Of a stretch of DNA of 64,000 bases, positions 1-8,761 are shown piece after piece. The position numbers were made by a program, and so were the translations under genes. The DNA lies in NCBI GenBank assembly GCA_040880125.1, contig JBBDJB010000044.1, positions 20,737-84,736 on the forward strand. Direction: 5' to 3'. The notes under the pieces are model-generated. The model ran no database searches. It saw only the letters and a program-made list of their open reading frames with translations, and had not been told where the DNA came from. Every line of letters starts with the position of its first letter. Positions within the stretch are counted from its first letter, which is position 1. The DNA comes from JBBDJB01 sp040880125 (GTDB taxonomy: Bacteria; Planctomycetota; Planctomycetia; Pirellulales; JBBDJB01).

Positions 1-54
1 CGTCTTGAGAAACATGGCTCCCGTTTGCTCGTAGAGCAAACGCAACCGTTGCAT
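1..54 (-). CDS. Possible 5' end of a gene running off the left edge
   Basis: On the minus strand the frame opened by ATG at 54 reads MQRLRLLYEQTGAMFLKT with no stop before the window edge. The same frame is open back to a stop near 112, so the true start could lie upstream. The peptide looks like ordinary soluble coding sequence, but it is too short to assign to a family. It would be transcribed divergently from the membrane protein at 204. I see no Shine-Dalgarno sequence. The hairpin GTTTGCTC/GAGCAAAC at 23-41 lies inside it. Low certainty. Confidence 0.3.
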   Translation of the reverse strand, partial: MQRLRLLYEQTGAMFLKT

Positions 55-203
55 TTTTTCAAGATCGCGCAGTTCGCCTGAGCGGATCAGGCTTCGCCGG
101 CGGCTTCTATCCTATTGAGGTATCGGCGTTTAACTCGGACAATTGCGAATCGAAATTGCCGTTTCGGAAAAGCAACACGACTAGCCAATCCTCGACGCGT
201 GTA

Positions 204-1136
204 ATGATGCTGCCTGTCGTTGCTGATTTGGGGGAACCGTCGATCGAGCCGCTTCGCGCGGTGGCAACACTTGTGCTGGCAGCGGCCGTGCTCTGGCAAG
301 TAGTGCGGGGCATCCGCCGAGTGCGGGGAACGACGCTAGTGGCGCCCTTGTGGTGGTGCGTGTTTGCCGTGCTCTGCGTCGTCGCGGCGCGGCTGGCCGG
401 AGAATGGTTCCCGCAGACGACCGCCGAGCAATGGATCGAGCCGCTGCGTTATGCGGCGGCGGCCAGTTCGCTGTGCCCCATGATGGCGGTGCTGGGCGCC
501 AAGCGTCCACAGGACCGCGGCTGGCAACTGATCGTGTTGAGTTTGTGGATTATCCTGCTTCTGCCGGCGGGGCAGTGGCTGCTGTTTCGCCCCGGGGACC
601 GTCTGTTGATCAACCAGGCGTGGGGCTGGTTTCTGGCCGTGCTGCTGGTGTTCGGCTTGCTGAATTACCTGCCGACGCGTCATTGGGGGGCCTCGCTGCT
701 GGCGGCGTCCGGACAACTCGCGCTGCTGGCGCCCTACCTGCCCCTGGTACCGGTTCATTTCGGAGCACATGCCGAGTCGATCGCGTTGGGGCTGACGTTG
801 GTTGCCGTCTTCTGGGTGAAGTGGCGGTCAAAAACGTGCGGCCATGCGCAGCGAGACGTCGACCGCGCTTGGCTGGAGTTCCGCGACCTGTTCGGGGCCG
901 TCTGGGCGCTGCGGGTTGCGCAGCGGATGAACGCGTCGGCCGAGATGTATGGCTGGAACGTGCAGCTTACGTGGCAAGGCTTCGCCGCCACCGAGGGCGA
1001 AGAACCATCCGAGGCGACGTTGCGCGAATTGCGACGTGGGCTGCGATCGCTGTTGTGGCGATTCATCCCGCCGGAGTGGGTCGACCGCTGGCTGTCCGCA
1101 GCCGACCCCGAGAAGGAGAATCGTACAGGAACCTGA
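204..1136 (+). CDS. Hypothetical multi-pass membrane protein
   Basis: The protein is 310 residues from the ATG at 204. An upstream TTG in frame at 156 is less likely because the extension is polar and unremarkable. The first about 200 residues form roughly six hydrophobic segments (for example around WWCVFAVLCVVAARLAG and GWFLAVLLVFGLLNYL). A soluble C-terminal part of about 100 residues follows, rich in Arg, Trp and Glu. I do not recognise the family. It converges on the MFS transporter gene that ends at 1223. No clear Shine-Dalgarno sequence precedes either ATG (204 or 207). The function is unknown; the C-terminal part might face the cytoplasm. Confidence 0.6.
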   Translation: MMLPVVADLGEPSIEPLRAVATLVLAAAVLWQVVRGIRRVRGTTLVAPLWWCVFAVLCVVAARLAGEWFPQTTAEQWIEPLRYAAAASSLCPMMAVLGAKRPQDRGWQLIVLSLWIILLLPAGQWLLFRPGDRLLINQAWGWFLAVLLVFGLLNYLPTRHWGASLLAASGQLALLAPYLPLVPVHFGAHAESIALGLTLVAVFWVKWRSKTCGHAQRDVDRAWLEFRDLFGAVWALRVAQRMNASAEMYGWNVQLTWQGFAATEGEEPSEATLRELRRGLRSLLWRFIPPEWVDRWLSAADPEKENRTGT

Positions 1137-1190
1137 TCGCCCCTAGATTCGAAGCACGCAGGCGCACGGCGACCTGCGATCACGGTGCTA

Positions 1191-1208
1191 GTCCCACCTC
1201 CGGTGGAC
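1191..1208. terminator. Short hairpin between convergent genes
   Basis: The sequence GTCCCACC-TC-CGGTGGAC folds into a stem of about seven pairs with one bulge. It lies in the 86-nt gap between the convergent genes ending at 1136 and 1223. No T-run follows on either strand, so a terminator role is only suggested by position. Confidence 0.25.
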
Positions 1209-1222
1209 CTTGTGCCGCAATG

Positions 1223-2476
1223 TCAGTGCACGTCGGCCTGTTGCGGTACGGCAGCCGGATAGTCGTGGCCCGATCGGGCGGCCAGCGCAATCACGACAAG
1301 GCTGGCGCCCATCAGCACCGCCGCCAGCCACAGCGGCCAGGCCACCTTCACGTGAAAGAGCGTCACGCCGACGATCGGCCCCAGGATTCGTGCGAGCGAA
1401 CTGGCCCCCTGCGTCACGCCCATGATGCTGCCCTGCTTGGCGGGGTCGCTACGGCGCGAGATCAGCGAATTGAGCGAAGGCGTCATGAACGCGAAGCCGC
1501 TCACCACGATGCTCAGCGCCGCCAGCAGCCATCCGGTCGTGGGCGCCCAGGCCAACATCGCAAAGCCGACAACCTCCAGTACCGCGCCGCCACAGGCCAT
1601 GTAAACTTCGGCGACCCGCCCGGCGATTCGCCGCACGATCCCGCCCTGGACCAGCGTCAGCACGAAACCCACAAAGGCGAAAACCAGGCACACTTGGCGG
1701 AAGGTAAAATCAAACGGCCCCAGTGGATCCTTAATCAGTAGCGACAGTGTTGACTCGAAATTTGCGAACGACAGCACCGTCACGAACGAAGCGAACAGCA
1801 GCAGGCCGATGCTCGGCGTGCGGAGCGCGTCGGCCATCGCGGAAAAGCTGAAGATGCGCCGATCGGAAGTGACCCGGCTGACGGTGAGCGACTCCGGCAG
1901 CTTGAAATAGGCCAGCAACAGCGCCACTGCCGACAGCGCGGCCGCCGCATAGCCAGGCCCGGGACCGGGGTCGCCCTCGCCGCTGGGTAGCGCCAGATAA
2001 CCGAACAGCGGCCCGAACGTGAAACCCAACCCGAATGCGGCTCCCACCAGCGCCATGCCGCGAGCGCGGTTCTCCTTCGACGTCGAATCGGCGATGTAAG
2101 CGTGGGCGGTCGAGATCGTCGCGCCTGCCACGCCGGCTCCGATACGCGCGACAAATAGCCAGGTGAGGCTCGACCATTGCGTCGCCAGGCCGAAGATGGT
2201 GTAGAACACCACGGAGCCGCCCAGCCCGATCATCAGCACGGGCCGGCGGCCGATACGGTCCGAAATCCGCCCCCACACCGGCGCGAAGAAAAACTGCATC
2301 GCCGAAAAGCTGGCCATCAGCAGGCCGATCAACGGCCCGATCGAAATGACCGGGTTATCGGCGAACTGCTTGGCATAAATCGGAAGCAGCGGCAGCACCA
2401 TGCCAAAGCCCAACAGGTCGATGAAGACTGTCAGGAAGATGACTAGCAGTGAGCCGCGGCGCGAGGTTTCGGACAT
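1223..2476 (-). CDS. MFS transporter, TetA/TCR-like drug:H+ antiporter type
   Basis: The 417-residue protein has the full-length 12-helix pattern of the major facilitator superfamily and should sit in the inner membrane. TM1 carries the FIDLLGFGMVLPLLP signature typical of the TetA/TCR-like drug exporters. Motif A, GRISDRIGRRPV, spans residues 69-80 between TM2 and TM3. Motif C of antiporters is visible as GAAFGLGFTFGPLFGYL around residues 145-161. These features point to proton-coupled export of a small molecule, but the substrate cannot be read from the sequence. The ATG at 2476 gives a normal N-terminus. It is a single gene with no regulator next to it, so it is not obviously an inducible resistance determinant. 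Confidence 0.88.
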   Translation of the reverse strand: MSETSRRGSLLVIFLTVFIDLLGFGMVLPLLPIYAKQFADNPVISIGPLIGLLMASFSAMQFFFAPVWGRISDRIGRRPVLMIGLGGSVVFYTIFGLATQWSSLTWLFVARIGAGVAGATISTAHAYIADSTSKENRARGMALVGAAFGLGFTFGPLFGYLALPSGEGDPGPGPGYAAAALSAVALLLAYFKLPESLTVSRVTSDRRIFSFSAMADALRTPSIGLLLFASFVTVLSFANFESTLSLLIKDPLGPFDFTFRQVCLVFAFVGFVLTLVQGGIVRRIAGRVAEVYMACGGAVLEVVGFAMLAWAPTTGWLLAALSIVVSGFAFMTPSLNSLISRRSDPAKQGSIMGVTQGASSLARILGPIVGVTLFHVKVAWPLWLAAVLMGASLVVIALAARSGHDYPAAVPQQADVH

Positions 2477-2724
2477 GGGGAGGGTTTCGAAGGAGTGACT
2501 GGCGGCAACCGCACTACGCCTCGATCGCCGATGATGTCAATCACCATCCCGACCTACGCACGGTCTTGAAAACAACTTGGGCTGCGCGATCGGCCCTGAA
2601 GGAGGACTTCTCCAGCGCGGCCCGATAGGCAATCGCCTCTCTGCGGGCGATTGTACCATGTCGGGGACCGGCCGTTGCAGGGGGCCGCTTCGGCCGCTGG
2701 CACGCGCCGCCGCATCGCCGTATC

Positions 2725-4008
2725 ATGAACGCCATGGCACCCACGGGGGAACTCGAACGACAGCGGCTCGCCGGATTGGACCGCCCGGCCCTTGCGCGTT
2801 ACCAGTTGCAGCGGCTCAATGAGCTGCTCGAGACGATCCTGCCGCACAACGGGTTCTATCAACACAAACTGGGACGCCGCCGGCGGCTAGAGAGCCTACG
2901 CGACTTGGCCGATCTGCCGCTGACCACCAAGGACGAACTGGCCGAAGTCAACTCCGCCACCGGTTTACCGGCGAATCTCACTTTCCCGCCGGAGCGATAC
3001 GTCCGCTTTCACCAAACTTCCGGCACGCGAGGTCGGCCGATGGCCGTGCTGGACACGGCCGACGATTGGCAGTGGTGGATCGACACCTGGCAATACGTGC
3101 TCGACGCGGCTGGCGTGGCGGCAAGCGATCGGGTGATGATGGCCTTTTCCTTCGGGCCGTTTATCGGCTTTTGGAGTGCTTACGACGCGGTCGCCGCCCG
3201 TGGCGGCCTGGTTATTCCCGGCGGCGGAATGAGCACGCTGGCGCGACTGGAACTGATGCGAACCTGCCATGCCACCGCGGTCTTTTGCACGCCGACCTAC
3301 GCCCTGCGGATGGCCGAGGTCGCGGCCGAGCACGGCATCAATCTGGCATCCAGCAAGGTGCGCGTGCTGGTGGTGGCGGGCGAGCCGGGCGGATCGGCTC
3401 CGGCGATACGGCAGCGTATCGAAGCGGCCTGGGGGGCGCGGCTGATCGACCACAGCGGTGCCACGGAAGTCGGGCCCTGGGGATTCGCCGATACGACGGG
3501 CCAAGGTTTGCACATCATTGAAAGCGAGTTTCTCGCCGAGTTCATCTCGGTCGAAAGCGGCCGGCTGGCCATCGACGGCGAGCTTTCGCACCTGATCCTC
3601 ACGACGCTCGGCCGCGCCGGCTGCCCGGTCATTCGCTATCGCACGGGCGATCTGGTGCGGCCGCGCTGGGCGCGCGAAGGCGATTGCCGCTTCGTCTACC
3701 TGGAGGGCGGTGTGCTGGGCCGCGCCGATGATATGCTGGTCGTCCGCGGGGTGAACATCTTTCCCAGTTCGATCGATCAGATCCTACACAGCTTTCCGGA
3801 AGTCGTCGAATACCGCATGACGGCGAGGAAGCGAGGCGCCATGGATGAGCTGGTCGTCGAAGTGGAAGACCGGCTGGGACAGCCGCAGCGGATCGTCGAG
3901 GCACTGGAGCTTCGACTGGGACTGCGCGTCGAGGTGAGTGTCGTGCCGCCCGGTTCGCTGCCCCGCTACGAAGGAAAGAGCAAACGCTTTGTGGACGAGC
4001 GCCGATGA
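2725..4008 (+). CDS. PaaK-like adenylate-forming enzyme (acyl-CoA ligase fold)
   Basis: The 427-residue protein belongs to the phenylacetate-CoA ligase branch of the ANL adenylating enzymes. The P-loop-like motif TSGTRGRP lies at residues 98-105. The acyl-adenylate region has HSGATEVGPWGF. The hinge YRTGDLVRP is followed by GRADDMLVVRGVNIFPSSID, the PaaK-type C-terminal domain start. It should activate a carboxylic acid with ATP and transfer it to CoA or another thiol; the acid is unknown. The stop overlaps the start of the next gene (ATGA at 4005-4008), which implies translational coupling with the class V aminotransferase-like protein. The ATG at 2725 is chosen because an alternative downstream ATG (2734) gives almost the same protein. 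Confidence 0.85.
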   Translation: MNAMAPTGELERQRLAGLDRPALARYQLQRLNELLETILPHNGFYQHKLGRRRRLESLRDLADLPLTTKDELAEVNSATGLPANLTFPPERYVRFHQTSGTRGRPMAVLDTADDWQWWIDTWQYVLDAAGVAASDRVMMAFSFGPFIGFWSAYDAVAARGGLVIPGGGMSTLARLELMRTCHATAVFCTPTYALRMAEVAAEHGINLASSKVRVLVVAGEPGGSAPAIRQRIEAAWGARLIDHSGATEVGPWGFADTTGQGLHIIESEFLAEFISVESGRLAIDGELSHLILTTLGRAGCPVIRYRTGDLVRPRWAREGDCRFVYLEGGVLGRADDMLVVRGVNIFPSSIDQILHSFPEVVEYRMTARKRGAMDELVVEVEDRLGQPQRIVEALELRLGLRVEVSVVPPGSLPRYEGKSKRFVDERR

Positions 4009-5255
4009 GCGAACACCCGCTGGACGTGGCGGCCTGTCGTCGTGAGTTTCCCGCGCTCTCGCGGCCGGTGAACGGACAGACGGCGGTCTACTTCGACGGA
4101 CCGGCCGGCAGCCAGGTGCCGCGTCGGGTGGCCGACGCCGTGGCCGATTACTTGATCAACGCCAACGCCAACTGCGGCGGACGGTACGACACCAGCCGCG
4201 AGTCCGACGCAATGCTCGCCCGGGCTCGTGCGGCGCTGGCCGACTTTGTCGGCACGGACGATCCGGAAACCGTCGTGTTCGGACCGAACATGACCAGCTT
4301 GACGTTCGCCTTCAGCCGCGCGATGGCGCGCACGTGGAAGGCGGGCGACGAGATCATCGTCACACGGCTCGACCACGACGGCAACGTGACACCCTGGGTG
4401 CTGGCCGCCCGCGACGCCGGCGCGAAGGTGCTGCACGTCGACTTGCGACCCGATGATGTCACACTCGACATGGACGACCTGCGCGGCAAGCTCTCGGAGC
4501 GCACCCGACTGGTCGCCGTGGGCTGTGCGTCCAATGCGGTGGGCACGATCAACCCGGTGGCAGAGATCACGCGTCTGGCACATGAGGCCGGGGCGGAAGT
4601 CTATTTGGACGCCGTCCACTTCGCGCCACACTCGCTGGTGGACGTGGCGGCCTGGGGCTGCGACTTTGCCGTCTGCTCGGCGTACAAGTTCTTCGGGCCG
4701 CACCTGGGCGTGCTGTGGGGACGCCGCGAGCGATTGACCGAACTGGAGAGCTACAAGCTCCGCGTGGTGTCGCCCAAGCTGCCCGGCAAGTGGATGACCG
4801 GCACGCAGAATCACGAGGGCATCGCCGGCACGCTCGCCGCCGTGCAGTACCTGGCCGACCTGGGGCGGCACGTCGCTCCGGAAGTCACCAGCCGCCGCGA
4901 AGCCCTGCGGGCGGCCTACCGAGCGATCGGCGAGTACGAGATGTACCTGGCCAAGTACCTGCTGGAGCAAATCCGGCCACTGGCCAAGGTGCGCGTGCTG
5001 GGCATTTGCGACACCCAGCGGCTGGGCGAGCGCGTGCCGACGTTCTCGATCCTGCACGAGCGGCTCGCGCCGGCGGACCTGGCCGAGCACTTGGGCCAGC
5101 GCGGCATCTTCGCCTACCATGGCAACTTCTACGCCCTGGCCCTGAGCGAACGCCTGGGACTGGAGCCCGGCGGCATGCTGCGGATTGGCCTTCTGCACTA
5201 CAACACGATCGAAGAAATCGACCGGCTGACTGCCGCGCTGAACGAACTCGAATAG
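4005..5255 (+). CDS. Cysteine-desulfurase-like protein (class V aminotransferase, VC1184-type)
   Basis: The 416-residue PLP enzyme of fold type I begins with VYFDGPAGSQVP and NANCGGRYDTSRESDAML, a hallmark of the VC1184-type subfamily related to cysteine desulfurases. The PLP-binding lysine is K228 in SAYKFFGPHLG. The cofactor pocket includes D202 and H205 in LDAVHFAPH. The subfamily's real substrate is not established, and assignment to Fe-S assembly would be over-reading because no Isc or Suf partner is nearby. The gene overlaps the PaaK-like gene by 4 nt, so the two products may act on the same substrate. The DUF971 gene follows 24 nt downstream and may share the transcript. Confidence 0.85.
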   Translation: MSEHPLDVAACRREFPALSRPVNGQTAVYFDGPAGSQVPRRVADAVADYLINANANCGGRYDTSRESDAMLARARAALADFVGTDDPETVVFGPNMTSLTFAFSRAMARTWKAGDEIIVTRLDHDGNVTPWVLAARDAGAKVLHVDLRPDDVTLDMDDLRGKLSERTRLVAVGCASNAVGTINPVAEITRLAHEAGAEVYLDAVHFAPHSLVDVAAWGCDFAVCSAYKFFGPHLGVLWGRRERLTELESYKLRVVSPKLPGKWMTGTQNHEGIAGTLAAVQYLADLGRHVAPEVTSRREALRAAYRAIGEYEMYLAKYLLEQIRPLAKVRVLGICDTQRLGERVPTFSILHERLAPADLAEHLGQRGIFAYHGNFYALALSERLGLEPGGMLRIGLLHYNTIEEIDRLTAALNELE

Positions 5256-5279
5256 CCCGCCAACCGAGTATCTCGCCCG

Positions 5280-5606
5280 ATGACGCTGCAACCGAAGAAG
5301 CTTGAGCGAACCGCCGACCGCGGCCTGCGGATCACCTGGAGCGACGGCCAGATTCGGCAGTATTCGGCCCACGAGCTGCGCGATGCCTGCCCTTGCGCGA
5401 CTTGCCGCGAAAAGCGAAACGCCCCTCCTCCGCCTACCAGCGCACTGCCGGTGCTGTCAGCCGCCGAAGCGCAGCCGGTGGAGATCGTCGGCATGAAGCC
5501 CGTCGGCAATTACGCCTACTCGATCGACTTCAGCGACGGCCACAACACGGGCATCTTTACGTTCGCGTTCTTGCGCGAGTTGGGGAGTGAAGTATCCGGC
5601 TCGTAA
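5280..5606 (+). CDS. DUF971 domain protein (GBBH-like N-terminal domain)
   Basis: The 108-residue protein consists of one DUF971/GBBH-like N-terminal domain. LRITWSDGQIRQYSAHELRD is followed by the metal-ligand pattern CPCATC. The C-terminal half has the usual GNYAYSIDFSDGHNTGIFTF. In eukaryotic gamma-butyrobetaine hydroxylase this domain binds zinc. The bacterial stand-alone proteins are associated with Fe-S cluster or cofactor functions, but their exact role is unsettled. It lies 24 nt behind the aminotransferase-like gene, probably as the last gene of a three-gene operon. It ends 21 nt before the end of the convergent isomerase gene. Confidence 0.85.
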   Translation: MTLQPKKLERTADRGLRITWSDGQIRQYSAHELRDACPCATCREKRNAPPPPTSALPVLSAAEAQPVEIVGMKPVGNYAYSIDFSDGHNTGIFTFAFLRELGSEVSGS

Positions 5607-5627
5607 CCGCGTGAGCGGCCAAAGCGA

Positions 5628-6485
5628 CTAGGCGTAAACCTTGCCGATCGACTCTCGGGCAACGGCAAGGCACTGCTCGATATCGGCGATCGGGTTGTCC
5701 GGATTGGACTCGTACTCGATCGACATCGAGCCGTCCTTCGGGAACTCGATCTCCTTCAGGGCGGTGAACAGGCCGTCGACGTTCAGGTGCCCGCGGCCGA
5801 TCACCACGTCGTGCGTCCGGGCTTGCTGCTCGGCCACGTCCTTGATGTGCAGGGCGTAGACGCGACCACCCAGCTCGCGGACCCACTTCACCGGATCCTC
5901 CGAACTGCGGAGCACGTGACCGGTATCGACGCACGCGCCGATCCGCTCGTCGCGATTGCGGAAGGCCGCCGTCATGTCCGGCAGCTTGTCGTACAGCGCA
6001 CCGGGGCCGTGGTTGTGAATGCAGACGCGAATGTCGTACTCGTCGACCAAACGCTCCAGGCTGTCGAACGAATCAGGCCGCGGATTCGCCGTGATGTTGC
6101 GAAAGCCGACCTTCTTGGCGAACTCGAACACCCGGCGGTTGCGCTCGTGGTCGCTGGTGAAATCGTTGACGCCGTGGGCGGTGATTTTGATACCGGCGTC
6201 GGCCAGCGTCTTTTTCATCGCGGAGATTTGTTCGTCGCTCGCATCGAGCGGGAAGTGCGCGCCGTAGAACTCGACGCACTTTAGCTTGAGCCCTTGGATC
6301 TGCCGGATGGCGGTGGCGACGTCGAAGTTACGCAGCGAGTAGCTTTGCATGCCCATCGGCAGGCCCGCGTACGGATCATCCGCAGGCGCGTCTTGCGTGG
6401 CGAAGCCCGGCGAGACAAGCATCGCACCGGCGGTGGCAGTCGCGGAGACGGCCAGGAAGTGTCGTCGAGAAAAAGTGTGGCTCAT
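5628..6485 (-). CDS. Tat-exported sugar phosphate isomerase/epimerase-like protein
   Basis: The 285-residue protein starts with a twin-arginine leader (SRRHFLAVSATATAGAMLVSPG, residues 6-27), so it is probably exported folded. The rest is a xylose-isomerase-like TIM barrel of the AP_endonuc_2 type. Recognisable strands include KCVEFYGAHF, ITAHGVNDF, VCIHNHGPGALYD, GACVDTGHVLRS and YALHIKDV. The His, Asp and Glu residues at strand ends (H in IHNHG, D in VDTGH, H in LHIKD, E in SIEYES) fit a divalent metal site. Many planctomycetes carry expanded sets of such periplasmic proteins for carbohydrate breakdown. The substrate is unknown and no sugar cluster surrounds it. Confidence 0.85.
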   Translation of the reverse strand: MSHTFSRRHFLAVSATATAGAMLVSPGFATQDAPADDPYAGLPMGMQSYSLRNFDVATAIRQIQGLKLKCVEFYGAHFPLDASDEQISAMKKTLADAGIKITAHGVNDFTSDHERNRRVFEFAKKVGFRNITANPRPDSFDSLERLVDEYDIRVCIHNHGPGALYDKLPDMTAAFRNRDERIGACVDTGHVLRSSEDPVKWVRELGGRVYALHIKDVAEQQARTHDVVIGRGHLNVDGLFTALKEIEFPKDGSMSIEYESNPDNPIADIEQCLAVARESIGKVYA

Positions 6486-6609
6486 GTCGGACCGCTCCGG
6501 AAGGTTTGCAGATGGGGCAAGACCGGAGGACGACTGGGTGCCTCCGGTGGTCCGCCATTATGCCCAGCCGGCCAGCCAGGCACAACGATTTCGCTCGGGC
6601 ATTGTAGCG

Positions 6610-6692
6610 ATCGTGTAGCTGAGCTGGGCGTTCCAGTTGGATCAACGCGACGCATCAGTTCGGCTGAATTCTCACGGATTCAGCTACACGAT
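6610..6692. repeat. Palindromic repeat family B, copy 1
   Basis: A perfect 13-nt inverted repeat, ATCGTGTAGCTGA (6610-6622) and TCAGCTACACGAT (6680-6692), bounds an 83-nt unit. Its right half contains the family core GCTGAATTC-TCAC-GGATTCAGC at 6663-6684. The unit ends 9 nt after the stop of the DUF4340 gene in transcript direction. The same core recurs at 12693, 14538, 26670, 38635 and 38774. Confidence 0.75.
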
Positions 6693-6701
6693 TGCCGGCG
6701 A

Positions 6702-8678
6702 TCAGTTCTGCGGAGCGTTCAGGCCCGGGATGCTATCCAGCGAGTTGAGCTGGTCGAGCGGACTGGTCGGAGTGGCCGTGCTGTTTTGCTGTGCATCGGC
6801 CGGCTGTTTCGGCTGAATGACGTCGTCCTTGGTGAGGTGGATCTTGCGATACACCTCGTCGGAGATGACGTAGTACCAGTCGCCGAACCGCTCATTGAGC
6901 TTCGTCACCCGCTCGCGGCCCTGGGTGATCTTCTCCTGATACTCGTCCAGCTTTCGCTGATTCTCCTGCTCGATTGCCTTCCGCTCGGCGATGGCCCTTT
7001 CCATTTCGCTTTGGCTGTCACCGGCCGCCGTCGCTTGTGTGGCGGGCTCGGCAGGTGCATTCGCGGCGGCCGGGTCGTCGGCTGGAGTCTCTTCGGCGGG
7101 ACTGTCGAGGGCATTGTCTTGTGCTGCGTCGGCTTGCACTTCCGCTGCCGCATCCGTGGTGGCCGTATCGGACGGCGGCTGTTCGGCGTCCTGCCGGTAG
7201 GAAGCCAGATGCACAGGAATCCGCGATGTCGCGGCGGCGCCATCGGTCTCGCCGGGAGTGTCCGTCCCGGGCTGGTCGGCCGGGGAGTTTGCTTCGGCAG
7301 GGTCGGTCGGAGCAGGCTGCGTCTCGCCCGGTGTTTCGGCCGACCCGGCGCTATCGGATGGCTCCTGCCCGCTTTGCGGCGTGGGCGGCTCGCCGGCCGG
7401 TTGCGAATCCCTCGCGCCCGACTGGGAGCCCGGCATCTCCGGCAGGTCTTCCATCTGGGGCTTTTCAATCGCGTCCTCGTTGAAGCGGGCAGTCACGAAC
7501 AGGTAGCGATTCAAGCCCGTCCCCTGCGGCTCGTCACCATCGGCCGCCGTCCCGGGCATCGGGGCTTCCGCTTCCGATTCCGCATCAACTCCGGCGATCT
7601 CACCAAACCGCAGCACGTACTCGACGCCGTCGCTCATCTGGCAGAGCACCTCGCCCTCGCGGGAATAGATTTCGTAGCCGTCGGCGCCGCCGCCCACCAG
7701 GAAGAAGCCGCGCCGGAACAGGCTCTCCAGGGCCGCCTGGTTGTTGGCAAAGTCGGTGTCCGCCTGCAGGTTCTGGCTCAAGCCCTCCGGCTTGCGCTCG
7801 ACGTTCACGATCTTCAAGTCGTCCAGCGCCGTCTTCAGCGCGTTAAGCTTGGTCGAGTTAGGCTCTTCGTTCTCGCCCAGGGCGACCTCCTGGTACTCGC
7901 CGGCCTCCTGATCAAAAGTCTTGATCGAATTGATGTTCCACTTGGACTCGTCGTCATCGTAGGCGACGTCGATGATGCTGCGCGGGTCCGGCACCACGGT
8001 CAGCTCGCCGCGGAGCGTGGCCGCGATCTCAGCGCTGTAGTCCTTGAGCGTCACCCGGCGGATGTCGAATGCGTTGAGCTGTAGCAGATCCTCTTCAATC
8101 CAATCCTCGAACTTCGTGGTCAGCTTGCTGGGATCGAGCTCGACGATGTAGATCGGGTCCTCGTTGGCGATCCGCACGTACCGCTGATCCGGCTCGTCCT
8201 TGACCTCCTTGCCGATGATCAAGTTCACCAGCGGTTCGCCCTGGGCGTCTTCCATCCGCACTCGCACGCCCACGCCCACGGCGCCGGCGGAAAGCTTGGC
8301 CGGGTCGGGATCGACCACGCCGTAGGTCACCTGATCGGCCGGGCTGGTGCTGGCGACGCCCAGCACGTTGAGATTCATCACGCTGGCAGCCGCCTGGCCC
8401 ATCTGCTCCTCGGCGTCGGCCGGGTAGTTCTGGTGCGAGGGAATCGACCACACGCCGTCGACCTCCGCCACTTCAAACTGGCTCAGGTCCGACGTCGATT
8501 CGTTGAAACGCACGATCTCCAGACGCTTCGAGGAGAGCGGGTCCTCGACTTCGTTGAGTATTTCGCGGTCGGCAACGTTAAACTCGCCCAGCTCCGGGCG
8601 GGGCCGCAACAAGAGGGCGATCACCAATACGGCAACTGCCGCTCCCAAAAACGTGAGCGTCTTTGCAAGTTCATTCAT
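6702..8678 (-). CDS. DUF4340 domain protein, accessory of a gliding-type ABC unit
   Basis: The 658-residue protein has one N-terminal membrane helix (about residues 7-26, LTFLGAAVAVLVIALLLRP) and a large extracytoplasmic part. The first 340 residues show the DUF4340 pattern, for example YVRIANEDPIYIVELDPSKL and VEYVLRFGEI. Residues about 390-560 are a Pro/Ala/Thr/Glu-rich low-complexity linker. A charged, probably coiled-coil stretch follows (about 555-605) and then DWYYVISDEVYRKIHL. DUF4340 genes commonly follow GldG-type genes. Here it lies 83 nt downstream of the fused GldF-GldG gene on the same strand, so a joint transport complex is likely. The substrate is unknown. Confidence 0.8.
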   Translation of the reverse strand: MNELAKTLTFLGAAVAVLVIALLLRPRPELGEFNVADREILNEVEDPLSSKRLEIVRFNESTSDLSQFEVAEVDGVWSIPSHQNYPADAEEQMGQAAASVMNLNVLGVASTSPADQVTYGVVDPDPAKLSAGAVGVGVRVRMEDAQGEPLVNLIIGKEVKDEPDQRYVRIANEDPIYIVELDPSKLTTKFEDWIEEDLLQLNAFDIRRVTLKDYSAEIAATLRGELTVVPDPRSIIDVAYDDDESKWNINSIKTFDQEAGEYQEVALGENEEPNSTKLNALKTALDDLKIVNVERKPEGLSQNLQADTDFANNQAALESLFRRGFFLVGGGADGYEIYSREGEVLCQMSDGVEYVLRFGEIAGVDAESEAEAPMPGTAADGDEPQGTGLNRYLFVTARFNEDAIEKPQMEDLPEMPGSQSGARDSQPAGEPPTPQSGQEPSDSAGSAETPGETQPAPTDPAEANSPADQPGTDTPGETDGAAATSRIPVHLASYRQDAEQPPSDTATTDAAAEVQADAAQDNALDSPAEETPADDPAAANAPAEPATQATAAGDSQSEMERAIAERKAIEQENQRKLDEYQEKITQGRERVTKLNERFGDWYYVISDEVYRKIHLTKDDVIQPKQPADAQQNSTATPTSPLDQLNSLDSIPGLNAPQN

Positions 8679-8761
8679 GCGTCGATGTCCCTCGGGTCGA
8701 AGCGATGCGTCGACTGGATGACGTGGTTCTCGTAAGTTTCTCGTGATCGATTTGGTGGGTG

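Noticed and set aside
23..41. GTTTGCTC/GAGCAAAC hairpin with later T-run as a terminator
   Set aside because: It lies inside a plausible coding frame at the edge, and the T-run is 11 nt away, separated by another sequence.
6294..8084. Long plus-strand frame antisense to the DUF4340 gene
   Set aside because: The real gene on the minus strand has clear domains; the antisense frame is Arg/Gly/Leu-rich from high-GC codon bias.
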